Assembly (NCBI GenBank): GCA_947846985.1
Contig: CANTUZ010000002.1
Location: 137,415,889-137,479,888 of the forward strand
DNA length: 64,000 bases
Source: Fratercula arctica
Lineage: Eukaryota; Chordata; Aves; Charadriiformes; Alcidae
Reading direction: 5' to 3'
The notes under the pieces were generated by a model that had not been told where the DNA came from, did not search any database, and was given only the letters and a program-made list of their open reading frames with translations. This document shows, in pieces, positions 36,455-51,400 of this stretch (positions are counted from its first letter, which is position 1; each line of letters starts with the position of its first letter). The position numbers and the translations under genes were made by a program.

Positions 36455-39400
36455 GTAACAGGAGTGAGGAGGGGGACCACCGGGATGGGGCATCGCGGAG
36501 CGGGGCGGCCCGGGGGGGGTGAGGCGGGTGATGGGGGCGGCGCGGCTGCTCCGGCAGCCGCGCCGCCCCCATCACCCGCCTCACCCCCCCCGGGCCGCCC
36601 CCCATGGGGAAGGACTGACTTGAATCCGCTTTTCCCCGAAACCAGAAGGGGGGCTCCCACTCTCCTTCGTTGCCCGCGACACTCCGCGAGTGCGTCCCGT
36701 CGGTGGGGTGAAGGGACCCACGGGGCGGTGGAACCCGGGTTCTGGCCGGGCGTGGGTCGAGCTTGCCACGGCCAGATGTGCCGGCGTGGGTTCCTCGTGG
36801 TTGGTGGATCAGCGAGGGGGTGTCTTTGGTGGGCAGCGCTGCTTTCAATCCAAGGGCAAAGGAGGTCCCAGGATGAGTGATTCGGTTTGAGTCATGACAT
36901 AGCACGTACCGGCCCCGGAGCTTCCTCTCTTTCGGTTGTTGAAGATGGGTGGTTTCGGTCTCGGCGTGCGAGGCACTAAGCTGGTTGCCTCTTTGGAAGG
37001 TGTGGGGTTTTTTGTTTTTTTTTTTTCTTCTGCAGTGTGCACTTTGGTGAGATTTGCACAGTTCCGCCTCTTTCTGGGACTGTCGGTTGCTAACCATTTT
37101 CCTGAAGAATCAGCAGGATATTCAAATACAGTGATTGCTATAGGTTTGTTGTTTACCGCGAGAGACAGAGAGACTTTAAGGAATATATTACTGTATCCAC
37201 TAGAGGTTCCTTTTAGCTCCTAGAAGCAGCTTCTCTGAGGCAACGCACAATTGATTTTTTTTCCCCCCAGATCTCACAGTACTGAGACAAGCTAATTTAA
37301 AATATTAGGCTTGTAGGCCCCCCATGTACAACTGATATTTTCCATTAGCTCTTCAACTTGTAGCAATTGAGTTCTCCATTTTCTTGGGGCTCAAGTGACA
37401 GTTTGTTACAGGAGCTGTTGCTCCATGTAAGGGGGCAGCAGGTAATAATTCTTCATCCATCTCTGCCTTATTCACTCCCTATAGTGCCAATTTTTTATCA
37501 TATCAATGCAAACTTGCTTCTTCTTAGGCCGTCTGAAGCCTGCCTGACTGTCATCCTGCCTCTTGTGTCTTATCTAGGTGTCTTTAACCTTTACTGCCTC
37601 AGGTTTCTTTGATCTAGTGTTAGGCATTTAGGCAAAATAGCTTCACTCAAAATTACAAGGCTCTAGTCTTGTCACCCAATACGCTAGAATAATAAGATAA
37701 GTTGTTTTAAACTATCTCACCTCTTATTCCCTGGGTGTGTATCTCTGAAATCTTGCCAGAATGAAATGGAATCTCAGTTATGTTTTTAAGCAGGAATACT
37801 GTGTTCTCTCATAAGTTTATTGTTCAGGTTTTTTTCTTTACTTTAAATGTCTGCTTAAATCCCTCCTAATACAATGTTTAACCTCTGTACTCAGTCGAAA
37901 GAAAACCAACAAACATTATTTTTAGCCTTGCAAGAATTTAGATTAGTGTGACATCTAGCCCATGAAATTATGATGAAAAGGGCAAGTGAGGTAATCAAAA
38001 TAATTCAGCCACCCACCATATATCATGCAAAGCTTGGAAATACTATCAGAAGACTGAAAGCTGTAAGAAATCTGTTATTCTCAAGTCTTTGCAGGAAGTG
38101 ATTGGTCGGCTGTGTAGCAGGAGACATAAAATGCCATCCTGTAAATGCTGTCAAGAACAGGGAAGAGTTCACGGTGCAGGTAATTCCCCTAACTGGAAGC
38201 TGCACTGTGTATCCCAGAACTTGGAGTGCGACCAGCCAAAGAGCAAAGCCAGTTGGGAAGGTATTGTGGGCTCATAGTAATTTAGGCATTACTCAGTGCC
38301 CTTCTGATACAGAGCAGACAAAGGTGAAGTGACTTAGAGGCACAGGAATAGACCTCAATATGTTGCAACTCATTTCCCGGCTACAGCTGAATCCTCATGC
38401 AGCCTGGGAAAACCCCTAACTTTCTCAAACCCAGGGAGACAGGGAGGAAGGGAGAGAGTTGTGTGTTTTGTCTCATGCTTTCCCTGAAGGTTGCCTTTTT
38501 ACTTGGATCATTTCCTAGAGTTTCATCTAATAGGAGCCTTTTCCCATCACATAGGTAAGGACCAACTATTGCCGTTAATTTCACGTCTATCTGAAATCAA
38601 AGTTTATTGTCATAAAAGCAGCAGGCTTTAGTTCTCCAGGCTTCCTCTTTTCCCCATGTGCTCTGACAGCCTTTTCTTTGGGAGGGCTAGGTCTGCATGG
38701 ATGGGTCCAGACTGACGTGAGCTCTTCAGTGCGTGATGGACACAAGCCAGCTCTCACCCAGGAGCTGCGTACCCACATTAACAGGGTGCTGTGCGGGGCG
38801 AATCGTGATGGGCATAGCCCTGGCTTGTGTGCCCTGGCACAGCTGTATTGCTTCTGAATCAGGCTGGCTCACATCCAAAGGATCAGTCTGAGAAGTGCTG
38901 TAAAAGCCCTGCTGTTGGATATCCTAGTCACGTACTTGTACCTGTACCAGTCTCTGCTGGTATAAAATCTAAATCTTTTTTTTCCCAGTTATCCTTCACA
39001 ATCTTAAGTATCCTCACTGCCAACAAACCTATTTTGTTCAACAACATTTGAGATATAAGGCATACCAAATAGTTCATAGTTTTTAGGAACAGAAGCATCC
39101 TCAACCTTAAATAAAACTTGAGCTTCTTGAATCCACATGCTGCAAGGTCTGAATTTGTAAATATGCATCAAATTCACATTTATGAGGAGGTTTGATGTAA
39201 CAGAGAGCATTCCCACAGCCAGATTCAGGAATCCAAACATCATGAGTCTGGTCTTTTCCTGCTTTCTGTGCAACCAGGGAATCTTTTTTCCAGAGGGTGA
39301 TTCAAAGCAGGGGCCCAATTTGAAGGAACGATTTGTGTGAAAACAAAGCAGAGTTGTTCCTTTTCCTTCAGAAACTGAAGGTGCGTTCCTTTAGCCCATA

Positions 39401-42400
39401 CTATTTTAGTGCACATCAGCGTCCACTAAATTTAAATGGATGGAGAATTGCAACTATTAAAATCTTCATTCTGTAGGAGATTAATATTGGGCCTCAGTGA
39501 AAACTCAGGGTTTGAAGATGGCCAGTAAAATTGGACAAATGTGGTTGGTATTACCATTATGGTTACCCAGGGCGGTGAAAGCTGGAGTTCTGACTGTATC
39601 CTTATTTACTGGAAACATGGATGAAATGTGTGATGGAAACAGAGAGGTTTGTGTGGTACCACAAAACTGGGCAAACTATCTTGTATTTGCATTTGCAAAT
39701 TCTAATTTGCTTTACAGTTTCTTGTTATCAAAACAAGTGTGGTAGGAAACAAATGGTGAAAGATGGTGGTATTGCATAAAGGTACATAATTTTTTAAAGA
39801 TAATATGAGAATAAAGAGAGAAATGTGAACTCAACATCTGTTTTGAGTTTCCTAGTATTGGTATGGTAATGGTTTTTGTTTGTTTGTTTTCTTTAAGTGA
39901 TAGAATCCACCTTCTAAAAGAAGCAGAGATATTACACAAAGCCAGGTTTAGTTACATTCTGCCAATTTTGGGAATTTGCAACGAGCCTGAATTTCTGGGG
40001 ATAGTAACAGAATACATGACAAATGGGTCATTAAACCAGCTTTTACATGGGGTAAGTGTACTTACAGTCTTTAAATAAAATCGCTGTTGTATTTACATAC
40101 AACATACAATGTTGTTTCAAATAGATTGTGATTTCCATACTTAACAGAAGTAGTATAGTGAAGTGTATTATTAATAATATTTCAAATTAAAGGACAGTCA
40201 TTATCACTAGTAGTTTTTGCTGCACAGATAGACTTCCTGTATCCCAAAAAGACAACCAAACTCAGATGACTCTAGTTTTATTACCCTTTTTCCTTTAATG
40301 TCGTGACCTATAACTGGCTTCATGTTGAATTAATACAATCACTTTAAAAATCTCTGTTGTTCTCTAATTAGAAGCTGAAATACTTATGCTTACTTCAGCC
40401 TGGGTTTCAGAATTATTGCCAGTGTAAATATCACACAAAGATGAGGGTTTTTTCCTGAATTTGAATCTTCATTAAAAAACTGAACAGCTATGGATATTTC
40501 TACCAGATCTTACTCTGAGGAGTGAGTTTTCCTGTGCTGAACTCGCAGTTGCTCCCATTAGCTTGGTCTGAGCATCCAGTGTTGCTACTGTAAAGGTGCT
40601 GCAGCTGCGTCTCAACAGCACTGCAGTCTGGTCTGTACCTTTAATGTCTCATGCCTGAGGGAGCTCGGCTGTGTGTTTTTCAGAAAGGCATTAGTGTCAA
40701 TGGAACTTTTAAGATTTCAGTTGAGTTTTACTGCTTTTTTCTTGGTGTATTAATAAAGGTAGTATTTTGTGCTTAGTTTCACCACAGCTTTTTTTCTTTT
40801 TTTTTTTTCCAAATGTCAGTTGAAGATACGATTCTTGCCTGCCTTTGTGTAGTACTTACAAGCTGTGGGTTGCAAGTTTCATACAGGAGTTCATCTGTAA
40901 ATCATATTTCCATAGGAATGAGTAATATAGGAAATGTCCTACATCATGTATAACAGTCATGAACTATTAGGTGAATGCTAGAGAACGGAAACATAACACT
41001 TCACGACTAACATTTATGTATGTGTTTTAACAACTAACCAGCTCAGTTACAATTTTTAAGGAGTTCGTGTAATGTATATTTTAAAAGATTACTATTTGTC
41101 CAAGTCACTTTATTCTTATTATGAAAGTCTTTATGTTATGCTATTAGATCAGAAGAGAGGATTATATTCTGGTTTTGTGGTTTTATCTTGGCAGAAGGAT
41201 GTTTATCCTGACCTTCCTTGGTGCCTGAGATTCCGCATTCTTTATGAAATTGCTTTGGGAGTAAACTATCTGCACAACATGAATCCTCCATTGCTGCACC
41301 ATGACTTGAAAACCCAGAATATTTTACTGGATGATGAGTTTCATGTCAAGGTAGAGTTATTTAATTCTCATGTTCTTCAGCACCCAGAATGAGTGGAAGT
41401 GTTTTAGTTATTGTAGAGGAGGAAGACTGAGGATGTGGCCATACAGAGGGGACATAATTTTATGCCAGATCTTTTCTTCTCTCCTTGCAGACAGAGCTTA
41501 CCAACTTCTTTTGAAAACTCTGCTTTGCTCAAGTGTGGATTTGATCCATCTGAAAAGACCAGAAAGCCAAATTTCGGGCTGTTTGTGCTATAGCAGTAGC
41601 TGATGCTCAATAGCAGTGATGCTCTCGTATGGCAGCCTTCCAAGGGTAGCTGGGTCTGGCCCTTTCTGAGGAGAAAACAGAAAGTGTTCCTGTCCAAGAT
41701 GCTCAGACAAGTTAGTTCTGGGGGACAGTAGAACCAAATTCAAACGTTAATACCCCATTTGACATTTATCATGCAGTATGTACGTATATGTTCTGTTCGT
41801 GTAGTATAAGAACACATAAAACGTAACTGCAAAATATGAACATGTTGCAAGATGGCTTTTGTGAAGCTCCTTAGAGAAAGCAAACACACGTAGAGAAGTA
41901 ATATTAGTTTAAAACTATAATTCTGCCTTTTAAAATATCACTGACATGATGTGAAAAAGAGACTAAAAGTACTTCTGACAAAATGGTTAGGTGCTTCTGT
42001 AATTGCAAGAGTTGGTTGGGTTTTTTTTGTTAAAGATCCTCTGTTTTTAAAATTGATAAATATACTATTCAAGTAGATGAGAAATAAGAGATATTTTGCA
42101 CTTAATTCATACTTGAGTGGCGAATGCTTCAGTTGTTACCTTGAGATGAAGCTTTTTGTGAGTTCTTGAGCAAAGATCAAGGATCCTGTGCTGATTTCTT
42201 CTTTCTCCATTGCCAAGACATTTTTCATGGCAGCAAGGCGCCTTACACAGCCTTGTCTTCGCTCACGCCCTCAGCAGGTCATACCTCCTCCCACTCAGTT
42301 GTGCTGGTATTGCCATCTCTCAGGCTTCCTGATAAACCTGACTGGGGGAACTGGTCCAAGTAATTTTTTTTTATCCACTCTTTTCTTAATCCCTAACAAC

Positions 42401-45400
42401 ACTGGTGCAGTCTGGTGCTCTGCCTGACCACATCTAAACATTTGCTTTGCTGGAGCAGTTGAAGAGAAGAGGTTAACTCTTGCCCTGTCTCCTGTAAGGA
42501 GTCTCTGGAGGCCTGTCCCTAGGGTTTTTAAGTGTTTTTTTGGGGGTGAAGCAAGACCTTATAGCGGCCTTCCAGTACCTCAAGGGGGCCTACGGGAAAG
42601 CTGAGGAGGGGCTGTTTGCAAGGGCATGTAGCAATAGGATGAGGAGCAATGGTTTTAAACTAGAGCAGGGCAGGTTTAGATTAGACATTAGGAAGAAGTT
42701 CTTTACAATGAGGGTGGTGAGACACTGGCACAGGTTGCCCAGAGAGGTGGTGGAGGCCCCATCCCTGGAGACATTCAAGGCCAGGCTTGATGAGGCTCTG
42801 AGCAATCTGGTCTAGTTAAAGGTGTCCCTGCTTACTGCAGGGGGGTTGGACTAGGTGACCTTTAGAGGTCCCTTCCAACCCAACACATTCTATGATTCTA
42901 TGATTCTCTTAATTAGGACAGCTGGCAGGAAATGCAAGGAAGGTTATCATGCATGCCAAACAGAAGAAATATTGCATATGTGTAAAAGTAACACCATTCA
43001 TAGAGTGATGTCCCAGATCTAAAGGAGTAAGATGTTGTGACAGTTACAGTGAGGAAGGCTTGATGAGACTGAGTTGTAGAGAAAAAAAGGTTATTTTTCT
43101 CTGTGGATTCTGACTGTACACTCTCCAGAAAGATTATTTCTGTTATCTTAATTGCCACAGTGCTCACACAGGCATCTTTGTTGAAAATGTTTTTGCTGTT
43201 ATGTAAATGCTGGACAAGTGCAGAGCTCATCACTGGCTACTTATCCTTCTCCCTTGTATGTCGGACACTCTGCAGCTCAGCCAGGAAGCACATTCTGCTG
43301 GCTGTTTGTCTTCCTACCTGTAGTCTAGCCTGACACCTTGCTCCCTGGCTCACGGAATGTAAACTGAAGTCCGTTATTCTTTATATAGATGTGCTGTAAA
43401 CTCTGTAGGAAGGGACAAGGCCCCAAAATATTCAGCAACTTTTTGCAGCACAGAATTTCAGAGTATCAAATTCATTAACCCAACATTAATATTTCATAGT
43501 TTTGGGGGTGAGGTGGAGTGCCCTAAAGTTTTTCTGTGAGAGCAACCATCTCAGGATATCTGCAAGCTGAGTTACGTAGAGCTCTTATGATTTATCCTAA
43601 ATTCATGGTTTCTTCACAACCAGGAAGCTAGAAGTACTCAGTGGTTTTTTTGTTTGCTTTTTTTAACCAAAGAAAGTTATATGCTTCATGCAGGACAGAC
43701 TCCCATAGCAGATTTTCCAGCCATAGAGTATATGAGTTCTTCCTTAAAAGAACAACAGGATAGGGCAGAGCTATAGGGATAGCGTGAGTCATGACCTGGG
43801 AATGCTTTCTGAACCAGAGCTGGTGTTTCCTGTTGCTAGGAAAATCACATACTTTCTGTGGGTCAGGTTAAGGACTTCTAGTGACCTGTTCTTTTGGGGG
43901 GATTTCAGGAATTTCTAACGATGGTCATCAGATAAATCCAGTTTTTCTTCTCAGAACAACTGATTTGTCCTCTTCAGATTGCAGATTTTGGCATGTCGAA
44001 ATGGCGTGTCATATCCATGTCGCAATCACGAAGTGAAACCTCTTTGCCAGAAGGAGGGACGATTATCTACATGCCACCTGAAGATTACAATCCCAGTCAG
44101 AAAACCCGTGCAAGCATAAAACACGATATCTACAGGTAACTCATGTTGTTCTCAAGTGGGCTTTGCGATCTGAATTCAGATTCGATTTACTGAACTTAGA
44201 CTTTAACATATTTTCAGAAATTTTACTATTTTCACAAGTGTCATAAGTTTATAAGCAACATGAATCGGGGTAAAATAGAATTGAGTGGTAGCTGGATTTA
44301 ATCACCCATTTCTTTAGGAAACAGTGACAAGCATAATGCTCCAGAAATTAAGCTAGAACTACAGAAACAGACAGAGGAGGTTGGTTTCTATAAATAAGTG
44401 TACACCTAGAGACAATGTAGGGAGGGGAAAAACTGTTTACACCATTATCTCAATGCATATATCCTTGTAATTTGTGCACATCAATTAACACAATTTGCAG
44501 AATGTACTCAGGGGAAAGAAGAAAACATATTTTTGGAACGGGGTTAGGAAAAATCAAGGTGATGGGACTAGATGACGTATTTAGAGAGATCTCCGTAAGG
44601 AATAACTTACTCTATGAAAGTTCAGGTAGATTTGTGTCAGTTAGTTGTCAGTAGTAGAAGTAATAAAATAGGAAGTAGTAGAGTGGTGGCAACCCATAGA
44701 GCAAAACGACAATTGCTCTTAGGATATTAAGAGTTAAAGTTAGCTAATCGAAAAAGGCTTGGAGAGCTCAAAGATTACTTGAAGGATTGTGAAGGGAATT
44801 GTCATGTATAAAGGGAGATTGAGGAGCCATGAAGAGTCACATCGCTCTACCACCTTTACCTTCAGCTGTCTTTGACAGGGTTGTATTTTGGTGAGAGATG
44901 AATCAGTCTCAGAGGGTCTGACTGACTTCCAGGGGCACCACTATTTGTCTTAATTATCCCTTACCTTAACGGGCACACAAAGTTCCTTGACATTCCTGTG
45001 CAAAGGGTAGAGATGGTAACATACCTGCTTTCCTCACCCTTTGCTGAGAAAATCTGGACTAGGAAGACATTGAAAAGGAATAATGGTATATTATGGGGAA
45101 AGAAGTAGTGTGACGTTATCTCCTCTGGCCTCTGGTTCTTCACAGAAAGAGTGGTCAGACACTGGAATAGGCTGCCCAGGGAGGTGGTGGAGTCACCATC
45201 CCTGAATGTGTTTAAGAGTCGTTTAGATGTGGTGTTAGGGGATATGTTGAGGGGAGAACTTTGTAGAGTGGGGTTGATGGTTGGACTCGATGATCCCAAG
45301 GGTCTCTTCCAACCTAAATGATTCTATGATTCTATGATTCTGTGATTTTAGAGGATTTGAAAGTGTGGCTGGTGGCTTAATGAGTGAGTGGAGATGAGGA

Positions 45401-48400
45401 AGACAAATGTTTGTTAAAAAGAAAAAAAAAAGTCTGCAGAGGAATAACAACCAAATGGGAGAAAATGAGAGAGAAAAGATCAGTAGCAGAGTTTAGAAAA
45501 CTGACAGATTAGGAAGGAAAGAGATTATTTGAGAAGAGAGAAAAGAAACTGAGACAACATCGTAAAGAGGGATGGCAGGTCAAGGCAGGAAGACATGAAG
45601 GTTGAGAGACAGTGAAGGAAATGGCCACCAGAAAGGTCACACAAGAATGTCTGTGCTCAGGATCAGAAGGAGATGCTGTGAAACAGAAAGAAGAAAGGAA
45701 AACCTGACTAGTGTAAAGAGGGATCGGCAGGAAGTGGTGTGCTGCAGTGTTGTAGAATTGAGAAAATAATCTTTAATTGTAGAGAGATTCTAAGCTGAAG
45801 GAAAAGCTGGATGTCTGATTAATTGACCACAGCAGATACAGCTGAATGCTGTTGAGGTATTGAAGCTAATTTGTGAGAAAGGATCTTTCTTAAAGAAACA
45901 AATCCTTAAAAGTACAGTCAAGCAGCATTAACTTTTTGAAAAGGGTCTTTTCCAACCTAAATGATTCTATGATTTGCTGTGCAAAAAAAAAAAACCAAAC
46001 AAACAAAAAAAAAAAAACCCAGCCTGCATGAATTTCTCAGGAATGCATCAAAAGCAGGCTTTCTAACAGGGAGGACTGCTTTTATTAAAAGTTACTTTAA
46101 TAATTTTTTGACATTGATGAAAACGAAAATGTGAATGGAATAAGTAGTTAGGAAAGCTCAATTTATATGATTGATTTCAAGCATCAGTTATTTTATTCTT
46201 ACTTAATTTTTTTGTTTCTTCCTAATTGGTAGCTGTTAGATGACACAATGCTGAGAGGCAGTTAAATGTAACCTGTATGCAAAACTTCGTACTTCTTAGT
46301 GACGTAGGAAAATACTGTCTTTGTGTACAGTTACTTGAGTAGTTGAGCAAATATTTATTCTGATAAGTGTAATTCTTCTTTAGCAAAAGAGCAATTCTTT
46401 GCATAGTTTCATTTTTATTGCTTCAGTGGAAATTGGACTTCAACTGTTTTGAAGTAACATTTAAAAAAAATTTTCAACCCATTTTTAAATTGATTTACTG
46501 AAAGAATAAAGGACTAGAGGTAAGTCTACAAGGATACGTTTGAAATTAGAAATGAGGTTCTTAAGCAGTGAAATATTTTTGCTCTCTCATTTTAGCTTTA
46601 CAAATACTAGATTTATTCCTCACACCAAATTCCTCTTCTTAAATAGGAAAACCAGATTTGGGGTTTTTACGTTATTTTATTTTATTTGCTTTAACTGCAT
46701 TGATTATTTTTTTATAAATGAAGTCAATGTTTCATTTAAATTAAATAATCTAATCAATTTAAATTACAAAATTGTCTGAAATTACCTTTTTTTTTTTTTT
46801 TAATATATCCTGATGATTGAAGAGAGTGACTAGTCCACTAAAGATGGAGCAGATTTGTATTCACTGAGCCACTGACACGTTCATGTCAATGTGAACGGAA
46901 AAAAATTTAACCGGTTTGAGTAAGCAGATATGTGTTCAGTCTGCTGGGTACAGTTCAGGGTGGGCCTCCGGAGTCTCTTTTGTAAAGCGAGTCTTGTATG
47001 TAAAAGTGACATCTCTCCCTATAGAGAAGATTGCATATGTTGAAAGCGTGTATGTCTGGGGAGGAAGCTGGAGTGTGCTTCCCAGATGAAAGTCCTTATC
47101 TTACCTGACTCAGACTTCATGTGGGGATGGAGGTGTGGGTGAATGCTGTTCTCCCTGCTAGTACCCTGCTTCCCATGGGAATGTCAGAGAGTGTCGATCC
47201 GGATTGGGGAGATGCCACCGTACTGCAGTTAGGACACAGCAGTTGGGACTCTGAGGCTCACTTCAATTTGTATCCTGAGATTTAAACTACATGTATGTGA
47301 TTCACAACATGTTGGTAGAGCAGAGCTAATAAAGATGTGGAATAGGAGTTTATATGCCATGTACCCTTTCTGTACTTAATATTATTAACTAGTTCTAGTT
47401 GAAATCACTAGTTAAAATTCCTGCAAGATTTCATATGCTCAGGTCATCTTTGTAGTTAGCTATAGTCAGTCCCGTGTGTGCATGGAGGACAATTTTTAGC
47501 AAAATGTTTTTAATAAAATGTAAAACTGAGCACATCGTGCTATTAAGTATTGGCAATCTCAGATAACATCTTCTATACTTTTTATACTTTAAACAGTTAT
47601 GCAATTATTATGTGGGAAGTGATGTCAAGGAAACAGCCATTTGAAGGTAAGGCCATGTCTTCCTTTAATTTATTTTTCCAGCCTTATCTAAAGGCTAAAC
47701 CTGAGACCTGAGTACCTGGGGACTTCTTTTAAGGGTTACTTTTTAATGATTCAACTTGTAAGCTTGCTGAAGAACACTTTGAGTTACTTTTGAAATTAGA
47801 CTCTTTTTCAGTATGTTTTTAAATTAATGTTGTTTGATAAATTAAAAATTTTGTAAAAAAAAGAAGCATAACCATATTTTGGTGAACTATAAATACTGTA
47901 TCTGCAAACTAAATTATTCCTCCTATAGCAATCTATTTACATTGCATATATTTCTAATGAATGCACGATGTCTATTTTGACAGAAGTTATAAACCCCTTG
48001 CAGATAATGTACAGTGTGTCACAAGGACAGCGACTAGATTTAAGCGAAGAAAGTTTATCAATGGACATTCCACATCGAGTGCTCATCATAAGATTGATAG
48101 GAAGTGGATGGGCACAAAACCCAGATGAAAGACCATCGTTCTTAAGTGAGTTTACCTTGCATAATGAGAAAAGATTTTTAAATTGCCAGATTTCTGTGGA
48201 ACATGGTACTTGCAGAGCAAGGTTATAGTCACAAAAGGGAAATGGTAAAGATGTCACAAGATACATGTGCCTAGTTGTGTTGCGTATGATAAGGTGCTTG
48301 CCTGCTTCCACCATGTCTGCAAACAAACTTTTATGAGTGGAACTACGTGTGTGCCATAAAACCAAGTTGTTAGTTGGAGTCTTTTGCGTTTGCCGTCTCT

Positions 48401-51400
48401 AATTTACCTGTAAAAAAGCATCATTTTTTGTTTAACTACTTGCACTTGGTTGGATTTTTTTATTGTTGAAGGGAACTTTTGGTTCTGGGGGAAGTGAAAT
48501 ACATAGTGAGTACTATGGGATTTATGAGCAAGCTGGCAAACACGCCAACAAATCATTGTACATCAGATAAGCTATAGTGACTTCACCTTGTGTTTGCATC
48601 TCAGTATAAATCTTTTTCACTTAGACTTCATCTTTGAATGTTCCACCTCCCAGATTGAGCAGGAACTGGTCAAACCCACGCGCTTAACTTTCTCTTTCCC
48701 TCTTTCCTTCGTTCAGCTTTTTGTCCACGAGACCAAATATAGATACTTTCCGCCTTTTTTACAGTGGATTACAGAATTCAGAGAATAAGATTGAAGTGTG
48801 AGCTTGTAGAGATAAGAGTGGCATAGTGTGAACTGGAAAAGTTTTGTTTTGATTGTTTGCAAACCTGTGTCTGTCGCGTTTAACCGACATACTTGGTGTA
48901 TGTTGCGTCCAAATTTATCCCCCATTTCTCTTAACATACTCAATTTCTCTTATTTCTCTTAACATACTCAATTTTGTGGTGACTTTCAGCTCTTGTTTGG
49001 CCATTGTGTAAAGGTAATGCCATAAAAATTGGCAGAAAGTGATTACCTGTTTTCAACTGTGAGATTTGCTCTGGTGAGTGTTGCTGTGGCCACAACCGTC
49101 AGTGTGGTGAAGCTGACAGTGGCTCCTGCAGCTGCCTCGCTGCGCTTTTTTAATTTGCTTGGTCTTTAAAAACTTCCTTCCTACGCCTTTAGAAAACACG
49201 ATCCTAATTCTGTAGGAAAAGCTAAATTGCCTTGGAGAGGCAAAAATGTAGAATCTAAGAGAGTTACTGAAAGTATTCAAATATAGAACAGTACGGAGAG
49301 ACGTGGCTTAAACAATTCTATATTTTAAGTTTCTCATTGGTTAGGTTGAGGATGCAATGACTCAAATCTGAAATACTAGGTATTTTTATTTGGTTCTGGT
49401 GGGTTTTGGTTTTAGGGTTTGTTTACATGGGATTTTGTAATGTTACCAGTAAAGAGGTCTGCAATCTTAGTGTTTCATTTATAGCTTTGGTGAACAGAAC
49501 TCTTTTTATTATTTTGAAAATCTTTATAGGCATACTTCCTTTGAGCTGGAAAGTGTTATAAAGTTGCTGTTCACATAGCTTAGAAAGAAATGTTCATAAA
49601 TTAATTTTTTTGCATCAGTTTGGCAGAGGACAAAATGGGGACACATCCAAGCACATACAGCATCTTCATGTTCATTTTACAGCCCAAAATGAATTAATTA
49701 CATGACCTTTTTTGAGGCATTCTTATTTTTGCATTTAAGAACATTTTGAAATGTCAGGTTATTTTGGCATGAATCTGGCTTATATGACTGTAAATTGTGG
49801 ATATTTTTTTTTTTCCCCAAGCAAGGAAATATATCTATTTATAATATTTTTTAAATCAAAAAGAATAGACACATCATGATATTTCCTTATGTATTCTTGT
49901 TTTCCTGTGTCAGTTAATGAAAATAAATTAGCAATCAAAGTCTATGGTCACACTGAAGGGATAATTACCTGGAATGTGTACTAAAGTGTGAGCTAACTTG
50001 GGTTCTGTTATTAGTGTCATCTCTGTAGTAAGATAATCTTTGAAGAAAACATGCATTGCTTTTTCCCCTGCTTTACTATCATAAAAAGAAAGAGGAAGTT
50101 GCAAAATGGTTGCAAAATTAAGGGAAGTAAAGCTCACTGACTGGGAAATTTTGCAATTACCATAGCATGGGGTGGGGGGAACCAAAATATCTGAACACCC
50201 TTTTTTTAAATAAACTTTAAATAGAAAAGGTCAGTTAACCTGTCTGTTTCCCATATAAAGAAGGGACAAAGACCATGTTTCTGCATGCACTTGGAATGTG
50301 TACCTACAATTTAGCTATAATCAACAAAAATTAACAGTGCTAGTATTTCAACGTGGAAAATGGAGTGCCAAACCTGTAAAACTCCATTTTAGCTGATGCA
50401 AGAAAATAAGAATCCTAGTATTGAATGTATATCTTGAAGATGCTATTGGAAAAAAAAAAAAATATGGGAGAACTATGGTAAAATTATAGTAAAAAATAAA
50501 AATATGTTAATAAGGATGCAATGTGACGGATTGCTAGTATGGGAAATAGGTTTTGCCGAATGGGTGGAGTCCATAGAAATGCAGTAGAATCGTGATATCA
50601 TCACATCATCCTTCACTGAGGTTTTTTTGTTCTACTTGAGCAGTTTCAAAGACACATTTTTATCATAGAGTCATCTCAAAATTTGAAATACTTAGTTTTG
50701 TAAACCTTTCAGATTGGAAAGCAAGGGAGTGCAGCACAGGTTGTCACTTGCTTATTGGGTTGTCACATGTCTCCCGATGTGAGTAGATGGTTTTTGGTGG
50801 GCATGATGACACTATCGTTGGATTTGCTGGATGTGGTAGGTCAGTGCTTCGACTATCATCATCTTGTCTGTCCCTGCCGCACAGCATCTGTTCTGGATTT
50901 TGCTGTGGTGGGTTTTTTTTGTTTATTTTCCTTACGTAAATATTTAACACCTCTGCTAGAGTGGGAAGACAGTGACCCGCTCTGACGTCTTGTGCTGTTT
51001 GGTCCCATTTAGCAAACCAGGCTCGTTGATACCTTGAAATATAGCAAACCCACTGATCTACCCATTCCAGGAATGCAAAACTTGTGGTCGGGCATCAAAA
51101 GAGTCTGGATCTCTTTTGATACAGGGTGCTGAGGTGGCCAGATGAGAACAGGGTTTGATTTGGTGATGTGAAACTGTCGTGTTTGTAACAACAGGTGAAA
51201 GCAAGAAACTTCTGCTTAGCAGCGTATGTTTGATATGTATCAATAGACAAATTACTTCTGTAAATGTAAGAAAGTAGCTTTAGCAAAATGAAAACTTAAT
51301 TTCCGCCATAAATCCTTCAGCGAAGTACTCTTTCTTTGTTTAGAATGCTTAATAGACCTTGAGCCAGCCCTGCGAACATTTGATGAAATAGCTATGCTGG

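Larger units (their letters stand above)
44136..47596 (+). other. RIPK2: RIPK2 intron 4
   Basis: Contains a CR1 3' end (45133-45350), a CR1 tail remnant (45941-45976) followed by an A-rich tract, and a purine-rich stretch (about 45380-45720). No exon was recognised between these. Confidence 0.85.

Noticed and set aside
35665..37097. Many long open frames on both strands around the RIPK2 first exon, such as 35789-36304 (-) and 36447-37097 (-).
   Set aside because: They follow from very high GC content with few stop codons and from the 48-bp palindrome, which mirrors the same peptide on both strands. Only the frame containing the RIPK2 kinase N-terminus has family support.
45380..45720. Purine-rich stretch in intron 4 considered as a possible exon or repeat family.
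   Set aside because: No open frame of note, no splice support and no repeat signature; compositional bias only.
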